In this document: positions 44,811 through 52,252 of the stretch, one piece after another
Layout of the letters: every line of letters begins with the position of its first letter
How positions within the stretch are numbered: the first letter of the stretch is position 1
Origin: Fundicoccus_A sp052115865
GTDB taxonomy: Bacteria > Bacillota > Bacilli > Lactobacillales > Aerococcaceae
Length of the DNA: 64,000 nt
Direction: 5' to 3'
Assembly (NCBI RefSeq): GCF_052115865.1
Contig: NZ_JBQKME010000007.1
Span: 1 to 64,000, forward strand
The notes under the pieces: generated by a model
Databases searched by the model: none
The model's input: the letters and a program-made list of their open reading frames with translations, nothing else
Told to the model about the DNA's origin: nothing
Position numbers and translations under genes: made by a program

Positions 44811-46036
44811 TTTTCACCTTCACCCTTGTATTCTCTAATATTTTGCATCATTTTTTCCTGTAAAGTTGAAACAGCTAATTCATTCTCTTTGTCGACCCAT
44901 TTAATGCTATCGGCCAAAGCAAATGGCACTGATTTTGCTTTTAAATAGACCGGTATAATTTGAACATGCCATACCCGATGACTAAAGACATGCTTAATCA
45001 CAGGAAATTGATTAAATAAATAACGCTCATTTTGTGTTTTTTGAATACTAAGTTGATAAGTCGTTGCTTCGACTTGGTCTACTTCTTGAATTGAATCCGC
45101 TTCTTCCAAAATGTTGGCTAATTCTGTCATAATCCATTCATCTAAAAGCTGAAGCAAGTCACTCTCAGTTTGACCTTCATTTATTTGACTCACTTCTAGC
45201 ATTGGAAGATGCCATAAGCGACTTAACAATTCTTGTTGTGAATGCTGACGCATCATGACTTGACCATCCTCATTTTGGATATAATAAGCTAAAAAGTAAT
45301 GATGGCTTTGCTTAACCTTCTTCTTTTTAACCGGATATAAATGGGCTGTTCCATTTTGATAGGAAGCATCAAAATCTTTTAAGGGATTCAATTCAGGGGT
45401 TAGATTCGATGGCGTCATAATGGTTGCCCCTACGTCCATCAAGGCTTGATTAAAATCGCCTGGCCTATCAGGATCGATAATGACATCTAATATTTCTTCG
45501 ATAATTTTCCTCGTTCGTTGTTCCCCAATGTCCAAATCCATTTCAAACAAACGCGCGGTAATACGCATTAGATTACCATCGACAGCTGCCCTAGGTATCC
45601 CAAATGCGATGCTGCCAATAGCGGCGGCTGTATAAGGTCCTATCCCTTTTAAAGATAATAATAGCTTGTAATCATTTGGCAGTACGCCATCAAAATCTGT
45701 CATTATTTGTTGAGCAGCTATCTGCATATTATTGACACGCGAATAATAACCTAAGCCTTGCCATAAATGATAAAGTTTTTCTCTATCCACTTTGGCTAGT
45801 GCTGCAACTGTTGGCAATTCGCTAATAAAACGTAGATAATAGGGAATTACTGTTTGCACTTGCGTTTGCTGCAACATAATTTCACTGACCCATATAAAAT
45901 AGGGATTATTGGTTTTTCGCCAAGGTAAGTCACGGCGGTTTTGGTCATACCAATCTAAAAGCACTTTTCTAAATGCACTAATTTTTTGTTTATCCCAGTG
46001 GTATTTATTCAAATAGTCTTTTGCTATTTCATTCAA
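44807..46036 (-). CDS. mutY: Adenine DNA glycosylase without Fe-S cluster
   Basis: A 409-residue DNA repair enzyme removing adenine opposite 8-oxoguanine. The HhH-GPD domain has LPWRKTNNPYFIWVSEIMLQ with the catalytic Glu, the helix-hairpin-helix SLKGIGPYTAAAIGSIAFG and the catalytic Asp in AAVDGNLMR. A C-terminal NUDIX-like domain follows. The four cysteines that ligate the 4Fe-4S cluster are all replaced: the region reads GATIMTPSNLTPELNPLKDF, with Met, Pro, Asn and Asp at the cysteine positions in an ungapped comparison with E. coli MutY. Start is TTG at 46036 with GAGGAT upstream. Confidence 0.93.
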   Translation of the reverse strand: MNEIAKDYLNKYHWDKQKISAFRKVLLDWYDQNRRDLPWRKTNNPYFIWVSEIMLQQTQVQTVIPYYLRFISELPTVAALAKVDREKLYHLWQGLGYYSRVNNMQIAAQQIMTDFDGVLPNDYKLLLSLKGIGPYTAAAIGSIAFGIPRAAVDGNLMRITARLFEMDLDIGEQRTRKIIEEILDVIIDPDRPGDFNQALMDVGATIMTPSNLTPELNPLKDFDASYQNGTAHLYPVKKKKVKQSHHYFLAYYIQNEDGQVMMRQHSQQELLSRLWHLPMLEVSQINEGQTESDLLQLLDEWIMTELANILEEADSIQEVDQVEATTYQLSIQKTQNERYLFNQFPVIKHVFSHRVWHVQIIPVYLKAKSVPFALADSIKWVDKENELAVSTLQEKMMQNIREYKGEGEK

Positions 46037-46057
46037 TCGCTAATCCTCTTTCTATTC

Positions 46058-46900
46058 CTATAACACGTCGAATTTTTCTTTATGCTCATTAATCCATGCC
46101 TGAATGGTTTCAAAATCAAACCCTTTTCGATATAGGCCTTCTTTTACTTTTTGTTCTAGCTCTCTGCCCTGAAATTTGGCTTGTCGTCTGCGCATTATTT
46201 TTTCTGCTTCATTTTTAATTAAGGCATCCTCATCGTTATCCAAACAATCAAAGGAAAAGGCATTCATCCATTCCATGACCAATTCATGGTCAAAGCCTTT
46301 AAGCATTAAATGTTGTTGTAGGCGTAGTTTCAACGCTTTAAGGGGATATTTTTGATTAGACCGGATAAATTTTTCTGCCAAATGTTCAATATTGTCGCTT
46401 TGTTCTTCTATACTATACTGTTCCAGTGCTTTTTCTACGGTTTCTTTAGTAATCCCCTTAGTCATTAATTCTTGTTGAATGACCTGTGGCCCTTTACGGT
46501 TTATGTTAGCCTTAGTCCGGACATAAGCTTCGGCATAACTTAAATCGTCCATTAAGTTTAAATCGACGAGCCTTAGGATTGTTTTATCAATATCTTCTTT
46601 TTGGTCTTCAATCTCATGGTCATTTAAACCATTGTCTTTCAATTGCTTGATTAAATATTGCGTCATTTCTTTTTTGGTCCGTAAACCATAAGATAAATAA
46701 TTTAATGCCTTATTAAATAGATATTCTGTTGCTTCAGCTGCTTTAATGGCATCAATTTCCTCTTGTGTTAAACTTTGATTTTTAGTCAACGCAAACTTAA
46801 TGAGAACCTGTTCACTGACACCAAAAGCAAAATCTTCATCAATAAAAATCGAATAGCGTTCTTTATTTTTTGTTTGCCGGGCTATTTTCGTTATTTTCAT
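46058..46900 (-). CDS. recX: RecX regulatory protein
   Basis: A 280-residue RecX-type protein, longer than the E. coli form as usual in Firmicutes. Three-helix repeats rich in Lys/Arg/Glu are visible: LNYLSYGLRTKKEMTQYLI, DDLSYAEAYVRTKANINRKGP and the C-terminal EQKVKEGLYRKGFDFETIQAWI. It would modulate RecA filaments. Follows a GGGAT ribosome binding site and is transcribed with mutY (21-base gap). Confidence 0.9.
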   Translation of the reverse strand: MKITKIARQTKNKERYSIFIDEDFAFGVSEQVLIKFALTKNQSLTQEEIDAIKAAEATEYLFNKALNYLSYGLRTKKEMTQYLIKQLKDNGLNDHEIEDQKEDIDKTILRLVDLNLMDDLSYAEAYVRTKANINRKGPQVIQQELMTKGITKETVEKALEQYSIEEQSDNIEHLAEKFIRSNQKYPLKALKLRLQQHLMLKGFDHELVMEWMNAFSFDCLDNDEDALIKNEAEKIMRRRQAKFQGRELEQKVKEGLYRKGFDFETIQAWINEHKEKFDVL

Positions 46901-47111
46901 AAGCCATCCCTTCTTTAAAATATCTATTAAAAATTTTTCTGTAGTTAATTCCTTGAATACTTTATGATATGCTAGTAGTTAAAATAAGCATTAAAAATTG
47001 TAAAAAGTATTTATTGTTTTGTATCAACTTATTTTGAATTTACACTCTTAATGGTACCATATTCTTGAAAACCATTGTATAAAAATTATCAGTTAAAGGA
47101 GTTCGATATTG
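46901..47111. other. Divergent intergenic region recX / thrE-like
   Basis: AT-rich spacer that must hold promoters for both directions. I see no confident box pairs or operators; AAAGGAG at 47095-47101 serves the rightward gene. Confidence 0.4.
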
Positions 47112-47900
47112 ATGTATTCTGCACACAAAAGAATTGCCGAAACAGCTGCTTTAGCTGGTGTTATTATGTTGGAATCACATGCTGAAAGTTATCGTGTTGA
47201 AGATACTGTCCGACGAATGCTTGCCACAAGTGGCTTAAATATAACTGAAGTTGTATCAACAACGACAGGTCTTTATATTACTTTAGACGATACAAACCCT
47301 GATATTGAAACGATCACAATTGTTCGTCGCATAACGAGTCGCGGTAATCACCTACGTAAAATTTACCGTGTTAATAATATTAGTCGAGCCCTCACAGCCA
47401 AACAAATATCCATTGAAGAAGCCTACCAGCAATTACAGCTAGTGGACCAGTTAGAATATACGCCTAGACAAAAAAATATCGCCAATATTATTTTAGTGGT
47501 CGCCTTTGCTATTTTATTAGGAGGAAATTTTGGTGAAGTGATTGTATCAATTTTTGCAGGAGCGGTCATCGGCTATTCAACAACCATCAAAGATTTCTTT
47601 GGGATGAATGAATTTATTTATGGCATGATGACAACCGCCTTAGTTGCCCTGATTTTTCCTATAGTTATTTATTTTATTCCTTACCAAATTTCTAGTGACA
47701 TTATCATTATTTCCGGTCTAATGCCTTTATATCCCGGAACGGCTTTTATGAATGGGGTTCGTGATACCTTAAAAGGGGATTATAATTCAGGTTTAGCTCG
47801 GATTGCAGATGCCTTAGTTATTGCCTTGAGTTTAGCACTTGGAGTGGTTTTAGGCTTATCCATATCAGGAGGGGTGATCTTATTTTTATCCAGTATTTAA
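47112..47900 (+). CDS. Threonine/serine exporter ThrE family, large subunit
   Basis: About 262 residues of the DUF1212/ThrE N-terminal family. A cytoplasmic-side domain (ESYRVEDTVRRMLATSGL) is followed by about five membrane segments from residue 120 and the motif IISGLMPLYPGTAFMNGVRD. Either ATG 47112 (10 bases from AAAGGAG) or TTG 47109 (7 bases) could start it; I use the ATG. In Lactobacillales the exporter is split into two overlapping genes, as here. Confidence 0.87.
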   Translation: MYSAHKRIAETAALAGVIMLESHAESYRVEDTVRRMLATSGLNITEVVSTTTGLYITLDDTNPDIETITIVRRITSRGNHLRKIYRVNNISRALTAKQISIEEAYQQLQLVDQLEYTPRQKNIANIILVVAFAILLGGNFGEVIVSIFAGAVIGYSTTIKDFFGMNEFIYGMMTTALVALIFPIVIYFIPYQISSDIIIISGLMPLYPGTAFMNGVRDTLKGDYNSGLARIADALVIALSLALGVVLGLSISGGVILFLSSI

Positions 47901-48346
47901 TTCAAGTAGTCGGTGCTTATATCGCAACTGTTTCAGCAGCTGTTGTTGTTGAAGCACCCCGCTTTCTACAGTATAAAGTTGGAATTATCGGAGCTGTAGG
48001 TTACGCTATTTACCTGATTGTCTTACCTCATTTAGGCACTGCTCTAGCTACTTTTATCGGCTGTGTGGTTATTTCTATTATTAGCCAACAGTTTGCACGG
48101 ATTTTTAAAGCACCTGTCACCATATTTTATATTCCATCCTTTTTCCCACTTGTACCAGGAGTTGCCATTTATCGGACGGTCTTCAATTATATTAATGGGG
48201 ACACTGAATTAGGTGGATATTACTTCTTTGAAGCCTTAACGATTGCCGGTATGATTGCCTTAGCGGTATTTATTGTAGACTCTGTCTTGGAAATGAAACG
48301 ACATATGGATCAAAAAAAATTTACTTTCAATGAAAGTGAGGAATAA
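47882..48346 (+). CDS. Threonine/serine exporter small subunit, apparent AUU start
   Basis: The reading frame encodes a full small ThrE-type subunit of about 154 residues (YLIQVVGAYIATVSAAVVVE... SFFPLVPGVAIYRTVF...). The homologous region begins well before the first canonical start, GTG at 48065, which would remove the first two helices. Upstream in frame there is no ATG, GTG or TTG. A strong AGGAGGGG (47867-47874) sits 7 bases before ATT at 47882, so initiation at AUU is my best explanation; frameshifting from the upstream gene, which overlaps it by 19 bases, is the alternative. The stop TAA belongs to a dispersed motif copy. Confidence 0.75.
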   Translation: MFIQYLIQVVGAYIATVSAAVVVEAPRFLQYKVGIIGAVGYAIYLIVLPHLGTALATFIGCVVISIISQQFARIFKAPVTIFYIPSFFPLVPGVAIYRTVFNYINGDTELGGYYFFEALTIAGMIALAVFIVDSVLEMKRHMDQKKFTFNESEE

Positions 48347-48351
48347 ATATC
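48342..48351 (+). repeat. Dispersed motif AATAAATATC, copy 15
   Basis: Its TAA is the stop codon of the small exporter subunit, and the motif ends one base before the ATG of the next gene. Confidence 0.8.
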
Positions 48352-48729
48352 ATGGCAACTTACGAAGAAGTTTTAGACAAGATAGCTAATGAAAAGCATC
48401 GTGAATATTTTGAAGCAGTGATTGCATGGGTGCAGGAAAATTATCCAAAATTCAATATGGCGATCAAATGGAGTCAACCGCTATTTGAGTTTAATAACAG
48501 TTTTATTATCGGCTTTACAGCCAATAAACATCATTTATCTGTCACAAGTGAAAAGGGTTTAATGGCGCAAGTTAACGATAAAGTTGAAGCTGCAGGTTAT
48601 GCTACAACGGCTATGTCATATAAAGTTCCATGGGATGCTAAATTCAATTATGATTTACTTGACGAACTCATCCAAATACAATTAAATGATAAAAAAGATT
48701 TGAATCGCTACTGGCGTCAACCAAAGTAA
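48352..48729 (+). CDS. DUF1801 (YdhG/frataxin-like) protein
   Basis: A 125-residue cytoplasmic protein of the DUF1801 family (IAWVQENYPKFNMAIKWSQPLFEF, then SVTSEKG and a DLLDELIQIQL helix). Members include YdhG, a frataxin-like iron chaperone in Bacillus. AGGA of the ribosome binding site lies 10 bases upstream, with a dispersed motif copy occupying the spacer. Confidence 0.82.
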   Translation: MATYEEVLDKIANEKHREYFEAVIAWVQENYPKFNMAIKWSQPLFEFNNSFIIGFTANKHHLSVTSEKGLMAQVNDKVEAAGYATTAMSYKVPWDAKFNYDLLDELIQIQLNDKKDLNRYWRQPK

Positions 48730-48734
48730 AAAAA

Positions 48735-48780
48735 ATCACACCCAGATTAGCCAAGCTTTTTCAGGGTGTGATATTTATTT
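48735..48780 (+). terminator. Terminator whose T-tract is a dispersed motif copy
   Basis: ATCACACCC / GGGTGTGAT stem; the 3' arm runs directly into ATTTATTT, so the GATATTTATT motif forms both the stem end and the U-rich tail. Confidence 0.82.
48770..48779 (-). repeat. Dispersed motif AATAAATATC, copy 16
   Basis: Built into the terminator after the DUF1801 gene. It is followed by ACA, which fits NC but not NCY. Confidence 0.8.
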
Positions 48781-48800
48781 AAAAAAGGAGCTACTATACT

Positions 48801-49031
48801 ATGGATAACAAAATTGACTTGAACACTTCTGTTTTTAATACTCTTGAAAAGCATCCAGAATTACTCGATATTTTAATCGATTTAGGTTTTACACCCTTAA
48901 AAAATCCTGTTATGCGAAATACCGTGACAAAAGCAACCAGCCTTAAGCAAGGCTGTAAAATCATTGGCATCAAAGTCGACCAACTCATTAAAAACTTACA
49001 ATGGAATGGCTACGAAGTCATCGACTTATAA
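48801..49031 (+). CDS. DUF1858 domain protein
   Basis: A 76-residue protein, essentially one DUF1858 domain: DLNTSVFNTLEKHPELLDILIDLGFTPLKNPVMRNTVTKATSLKQG. Such domains often accompany iron-sulfur repair or hybrid-cluster proteins; alone its role is unknown. AAGGAG is 8 bases upstream. The 3' end overlaps the converging glycosyltransferase gene by 6 bases. Confidence 0.8.
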   Translation: MDNKIDLNTSVFNTLEKHPELLDILIDLGFTPLKNPVMRNTVTKATSLKQGCKIIGIKVDQLIKNLQWNGYEVIDL

Positions 49032-49793
49032 TCTTCTTAAAACGGCTTGGAGTACATAATGACTATAATAATAAATACTTTTAGGCAGCGATAGTTGCTC
49101 TAAATTGCGATAAGTATTCCAAGTCCGCTTTAAAGCCCCTATTTTATCACTCGAAATAGAGCCTTCAACTTGGCGGTAATAATTTAATACCTGTTCTAAA
49201 CCGTAGGCTGTCACGCCGGTTGTCCGCATAATTTGCAACCAAGTCGCTGTGTCTTGCCCTTTGCGGACGAGTGGCATCCGAAAATCGCCTACTACTTGGC
49301 GGTCAATCATAACGGTTGAACAAGCAATGGCAGTGTTTTTTAGTAGACCATAATAGTCTAATTTAGCAGGTAACTTAACCTTTTCTTTTATAATCGATCC
49401 TTGCTCACTGATCAATGCAAAATTAGTGTAAGTAAAGGCATAATTCTCCGTTTGCATGAGCGTTAATTGATCAGCTAATTTATCTTCTGCCCAACGGTCA
49501 TCACTATCAATAAAGGCAATATAACGACCTTGCGCTTCTTCAAGTCCCGTATTACGCGCGACCGCTGCCCCACTATTTTTTTCCAGTTGAATTAATTTAA
49601 TCCGCTTATCTTTTTCTTGATAACCCTTAATGATCGCAACACTATCATCTTGGCTACAGTCGTCAACTAAGATATATTCCCAATTTCGAAACGACTGGTT
49701 TTGAACACTCTCAATGGTTTCAGCTAAAAAACGCGAGGCATTATACACGGGCGTCACAATGCTAATATCAGCTTTTATTTCATTATTCCTCAA
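49026..49793 (-). CDS. Glycosyltransferase family 2
   Basis: A 255-residue GT-A enzyme starting at TTG (GAGGAG 8 bases upstream). N-terminal SIVTPVYNASRFLAETIESVQ, then VDDCSQDDS, and the metal-binding DSD in YIAFIDSDDRW. It would add a sugar to the growing repeat unit on the cytoplasmic face. Last gene of the leftward polysaccharide operon; sugar specificity is not evident. Confidence 0.88.
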   Translation of the reverse strand: MRNNEIKADISIVTPVYNASRFLAETIESVQNQSFRNWEYILVDDCSQDDSVAIIKGYQEKDKRIKLIQLEKNSGAAVARNTGLEEAQGRYIAFIDSDDRWAEDKLADQLTLMQTENYAFTYTNFALISEQGSIIKEKVKLPAKLDYYGLLKNTAIACSTVMIDRQVVGDFRMPLVRKGQDTATWLQIMRTTGVTAYGLEQVLNYYRQVEGSISSDKIGALKRTWNTYRNLEQLSLPKSIYYYSHYVLQAVLRRL

Positions 49794-49814
49794 ATTATCT
49801 ACTCCTCATTACAA

Positions 49815-50888
49815 CTAAATGACATGAATAATCTTCACAGGTACATTGAATAAATGGGCTAAGTCTGCCTGATTTTGATACCATGCCCGTTCGGTTTGCT
49901 GAGCATAAATCAAAATAATAATCTCATCAGGTTCAACAACCAAGTCCGATTCTACTGCATCTTGGATCCTATTCAAATAGATGGTTCCTTCTTGACTCAT
50001 CCAATCAAAATCAACAGGAAACTGCTGATTCGTTTGCGATAAAATCACTCTTTGCGTTACTTTAGGTATTTTTAAAAATGCATCTAAATCGATACCTTGA
50101 TTTAAGCGCTCATGACTCAACAAAAGATGCTGGTCTTCTAACTGCCAAGTGTAATCAAATCCATAATTAATCCGCTTTTTAAACACGCGTAAAAACAATA
50201 AACTGACAATCATAATAAATATCCCCAGTACAAAACCAATCACTGCATATAAAATAGTTGAAATTAAACTTGGTTTTGCATACTTACTTAAAGTCGTTTC
50301 GGTAGGGACACTGTCAATATTTTCTAAATCTAAAAATTCATTAATCACTGGCTCTTGAATCAGCGATATTTTATGGTTTGTTATAAACGGAATATCAGTA
50401 GATACAAGTAAATCAGCATAAGCTTGCGCTACTTTTAAATTTTCTTCTGCAGTTGGAGCGACTAAAAAGCGAAATGTCATAATATCCGTCGATGTATTAC
50501 GAATATTAGCAAGCCCACCTCTAAATTGACTGGTTTTAAATAATTCCAAGGCCATTTCTGCTTCATACCACGGCATCAACGCTACATCTGTTTCCGCTTC
50601 AATTTGTTCAATCACTTCTGGACGGCTAAAATACTCATCAAAAACAAACGAATTATTAAATATTGTGCCATCCTCGTTTACGACAATCGCTTGAAACTCT
50701 GCTGCTTCCTGACTATAAACATTTTGTAAGTAATCATAATGCGAAACAACTTCCTCATCGATATCTGGAGTTAATAAATATCTCAAACCTACGACTAATA
50801 AAGCTGTGATAATCGCACCAAAAAGTATTTTAATTAAATAATCTTTAAAAAAACGCCAAAGCTCACTGATTAATGTAACTAAACTCAT
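49815..50888 (-). CDS. Wzz/YveK-like chain-length protein with extra C-terminal domain
   Basis: A 357-residue polysaccharide co-polymerase. Transmembrane helices lie at about 18-37 (KILFGAIITALLVVGLRYLL) and about 210-235, bracketing an extracytoplasmic domain. Gram-positive relatives end soon after helix 2 and pair with a separate tyrosine kinase. Here about 115 cytoplasmic residues follow, ending DEIIILIYAQQTERAWYQNQ and PVKIIHVI, reminiscent of the tail of BY-kinases but without a Walker A motif. No kinase gene is present in the cluster. It contains two dispersed motif copies. Confidence 0.8.
   Translation of the reverse strand: MSLVTLISELWRFFKDYLIKILFGAIITALLVVGLRYLLTPDIDEEVVSHYDYLQNVYSQEAAEFQAIVVNEDGTIFNNSFVFDEYFSRPEVIEQIEAETDVALMPWYEAEMALELFKTSQFRGGLANIRNTSTDIMTFRFLVAPTAEENLKVAQAYADLLVSTDIPFITNHKISLIQEPVINEFLDLENIDSVPTETTLSKYAKPSLISTILYAVIGFVLGIFIMIVSLLFLRVFKKRINYGFDYTWQLEDQHLLLSHERLNQGIDLDAFLKIPKVTQRVILSQTNQQFPVDFDWMSQEGTIYLNRIQDAVESDLVVEPDEIIILIYAQQTERAWYQNQADLAHLFNVPVKIIHVI
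50214..50223 (+). repeat. Dispersed motif AATAAATATC, copy 17
   Basis: Antisense in the Wzz-like gene, reading I-F-I-M in the second membrane helix. It is followed by CCC, which fits NCY. Confidence 0.8.
50773..50782 (+). repeat. Dispersed motif AATAAATATC, copy 18
   Basis: Antisense in the Wzz-like gene in a different frame, reading R-Y-L-L. It is followed by TCA. Confidence 0.8.
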
Positions 50889-52222
50889 GATAGCACCTCG
50901 ATTTCTCTCTTTATTCTTGATTTTGTATGGGACGTTGTCAAATCTCTATTGTTTCGCGATTCATTCATTTCTACTAATTTAATAAAACTAATAATCAAAC
51001 CAAAATAGACCCAATGCCATTCAATGAACATATTGGTAGACGATGTAATACTCGCAAAAATAAATATCAACATAAAGCTGACAAAGCCTCTAGCAACGGA
51101 TTGATAAAACAAATTCTTAGTTTTCATGATTTGAATTAATTTGTAAATTATTAAGCCATAGGCTGAAACATATAAAAGGAATGAAACCCAGCCATAACCA
51201 ACTAATATCTCAAGCCACCAATTATGGATATTGACTAATTCGTTGGTATAAAACGGCCCATAGTTTCCCATCCAATGTTCAATATTACCAGCCCCTACGC
51301 CTAAGCCTAGACTTTGAACAAAGAAAATTAAACCATTATGCCATAAATTAATTCTTGCTTCGTCCCCAGTAACAATTCCTACTACTCTAGTGGTTCTTAA
51401 TGTTTCAAATAAATGCATGATCAAATTAGGTTGTAACAACAATAAAGCTGCTGCCGATATCCCTGCTCCTACAACGAGCCATTTATAGTGTTGGGCTTTA
51501 AAATCCCATTTTAAGTATAAGAGACCGTAAATGACAAAAAATAAGATTAAACATAATAAGGCCATCCGTGATCCAGATTGGTAAACAAGAAACATACCCG
51601 CCATTAACATCAGCAAGTACACGTTACGTTGCCAGCTTGTTCGGGAAGTTTGATATAAAATCAGGCATAGAGGCAAATAAGCTAACAATAATGTTGCATA
51701 ATCATTTTGATTGGAAAAAATGGTAATAGGAATTCTTGTCCACGGCTGTGAGTTAAAAGTGCGATATTTATCTAGCTTATTTAGATCTGCTAGAAAATAA
51801 ATATTCGTTATAATTTCAAAATATCCCCAGATGACAAGACCTGAAACCATGAGCCACATTCCTTGTAGCAGTCGTTGCCATTGTCGAAAGTTTAAAACAA
51901 AAAAATACAAGCCGACGATACTTGAAATCCCAATCGTCATCAAAAATATTGCTTGAATCCAGCCCATCAAACTCTCGGCCCAAATAAGGGATAGGACTGC
52001 CCAAGACCACCATATGACATACGCCATTAAAGCATACGTTGCATGGCTATTCGCCATAAGGATTAAACGTCTGTTTTTTAAAGTCACTTGATAGAACAAC
52101 AAAGGGATTACCCCTAAAGCCAACAAACGGTAAAGCGTTAATTGTGCAACACTTAAATCTACTGCTAAGATTTCTGTCCCCAAAAAGACACTCATCACCA
52201 GCAGTAAAAAATAGGTCTTCAA
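50885..52222 (-). CDS. O-antigen ligase/polymerase-like protein (Wzy type)
   Basis: A 445-residue protein with about ten to twelve membrane helices and the O-antigen ligase/polymerase loop region (GLGVGAGNIEHWMGNYGPFYTNELVNIHNWWLEIL, about 300-335). It likely polymerises undecaprenyl-linked repeat units outside the membrane. TTG start with GGAGGG 7 bases upstream. Overlaps the Wzz-like gene by 4 bases. Confidence 0.87.
   Translation of the reverse strand: MKTYFLLLVMSVFLGTEILAVDLSVAQLTLYRLLALGVIPLLFYQVTLKNRRLILMANSHATYALMAYVIWWSWAVLSLIWAESLMGWIQAIFLMTIGISSIVGLYFFVLNFRQWQRLLQGMWLMVSGLVIWGYFEIITNIYFLADLNKLDKYRTFNSQPWTRIPITIFSNQNDYATLLLAYLPLCLILYQTSRTSWQRNVYLLMLMAGMFLVYQSGSRMALLCLILFFVIYGLLYLKWDFKAQHYKWLVVGAGISAAALLLLQPNLIMHLFETLRTTRVVGIVTGDEARINLWHNGLIFFVQSLGLGVGAGNIEHWMGNYGPFYTNELVNIHNWWLEILVGYGWVSFLLYVSAYGLIIYKLIQIMKTKNLFYQSVARGFVSFMLIFIFASITSSTNMFIEWHWVYFGLIISFIKLVEMNESRNNRDLTTSHTKSRIKREIEVLS
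51059..51068 (+). repeat. Dispersed motif AATAAATATC, copy 19
   Basis: Antisense in the Wzy-like gene, reading L-I-F-I-F. It is followed by AAC and so lacks the +2 C. Confidence 0.75.
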
Positions 52223-52252
52223 GTATAATCCCTCCTAATATATTATCTAATT

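Noticed and set aside
48065..48346. Small exporter subunit starting at GTG 48065.
   Set aside because: This would remove about 60 homologous residues including two membrane helices, and no ribosome binding site precedes it.
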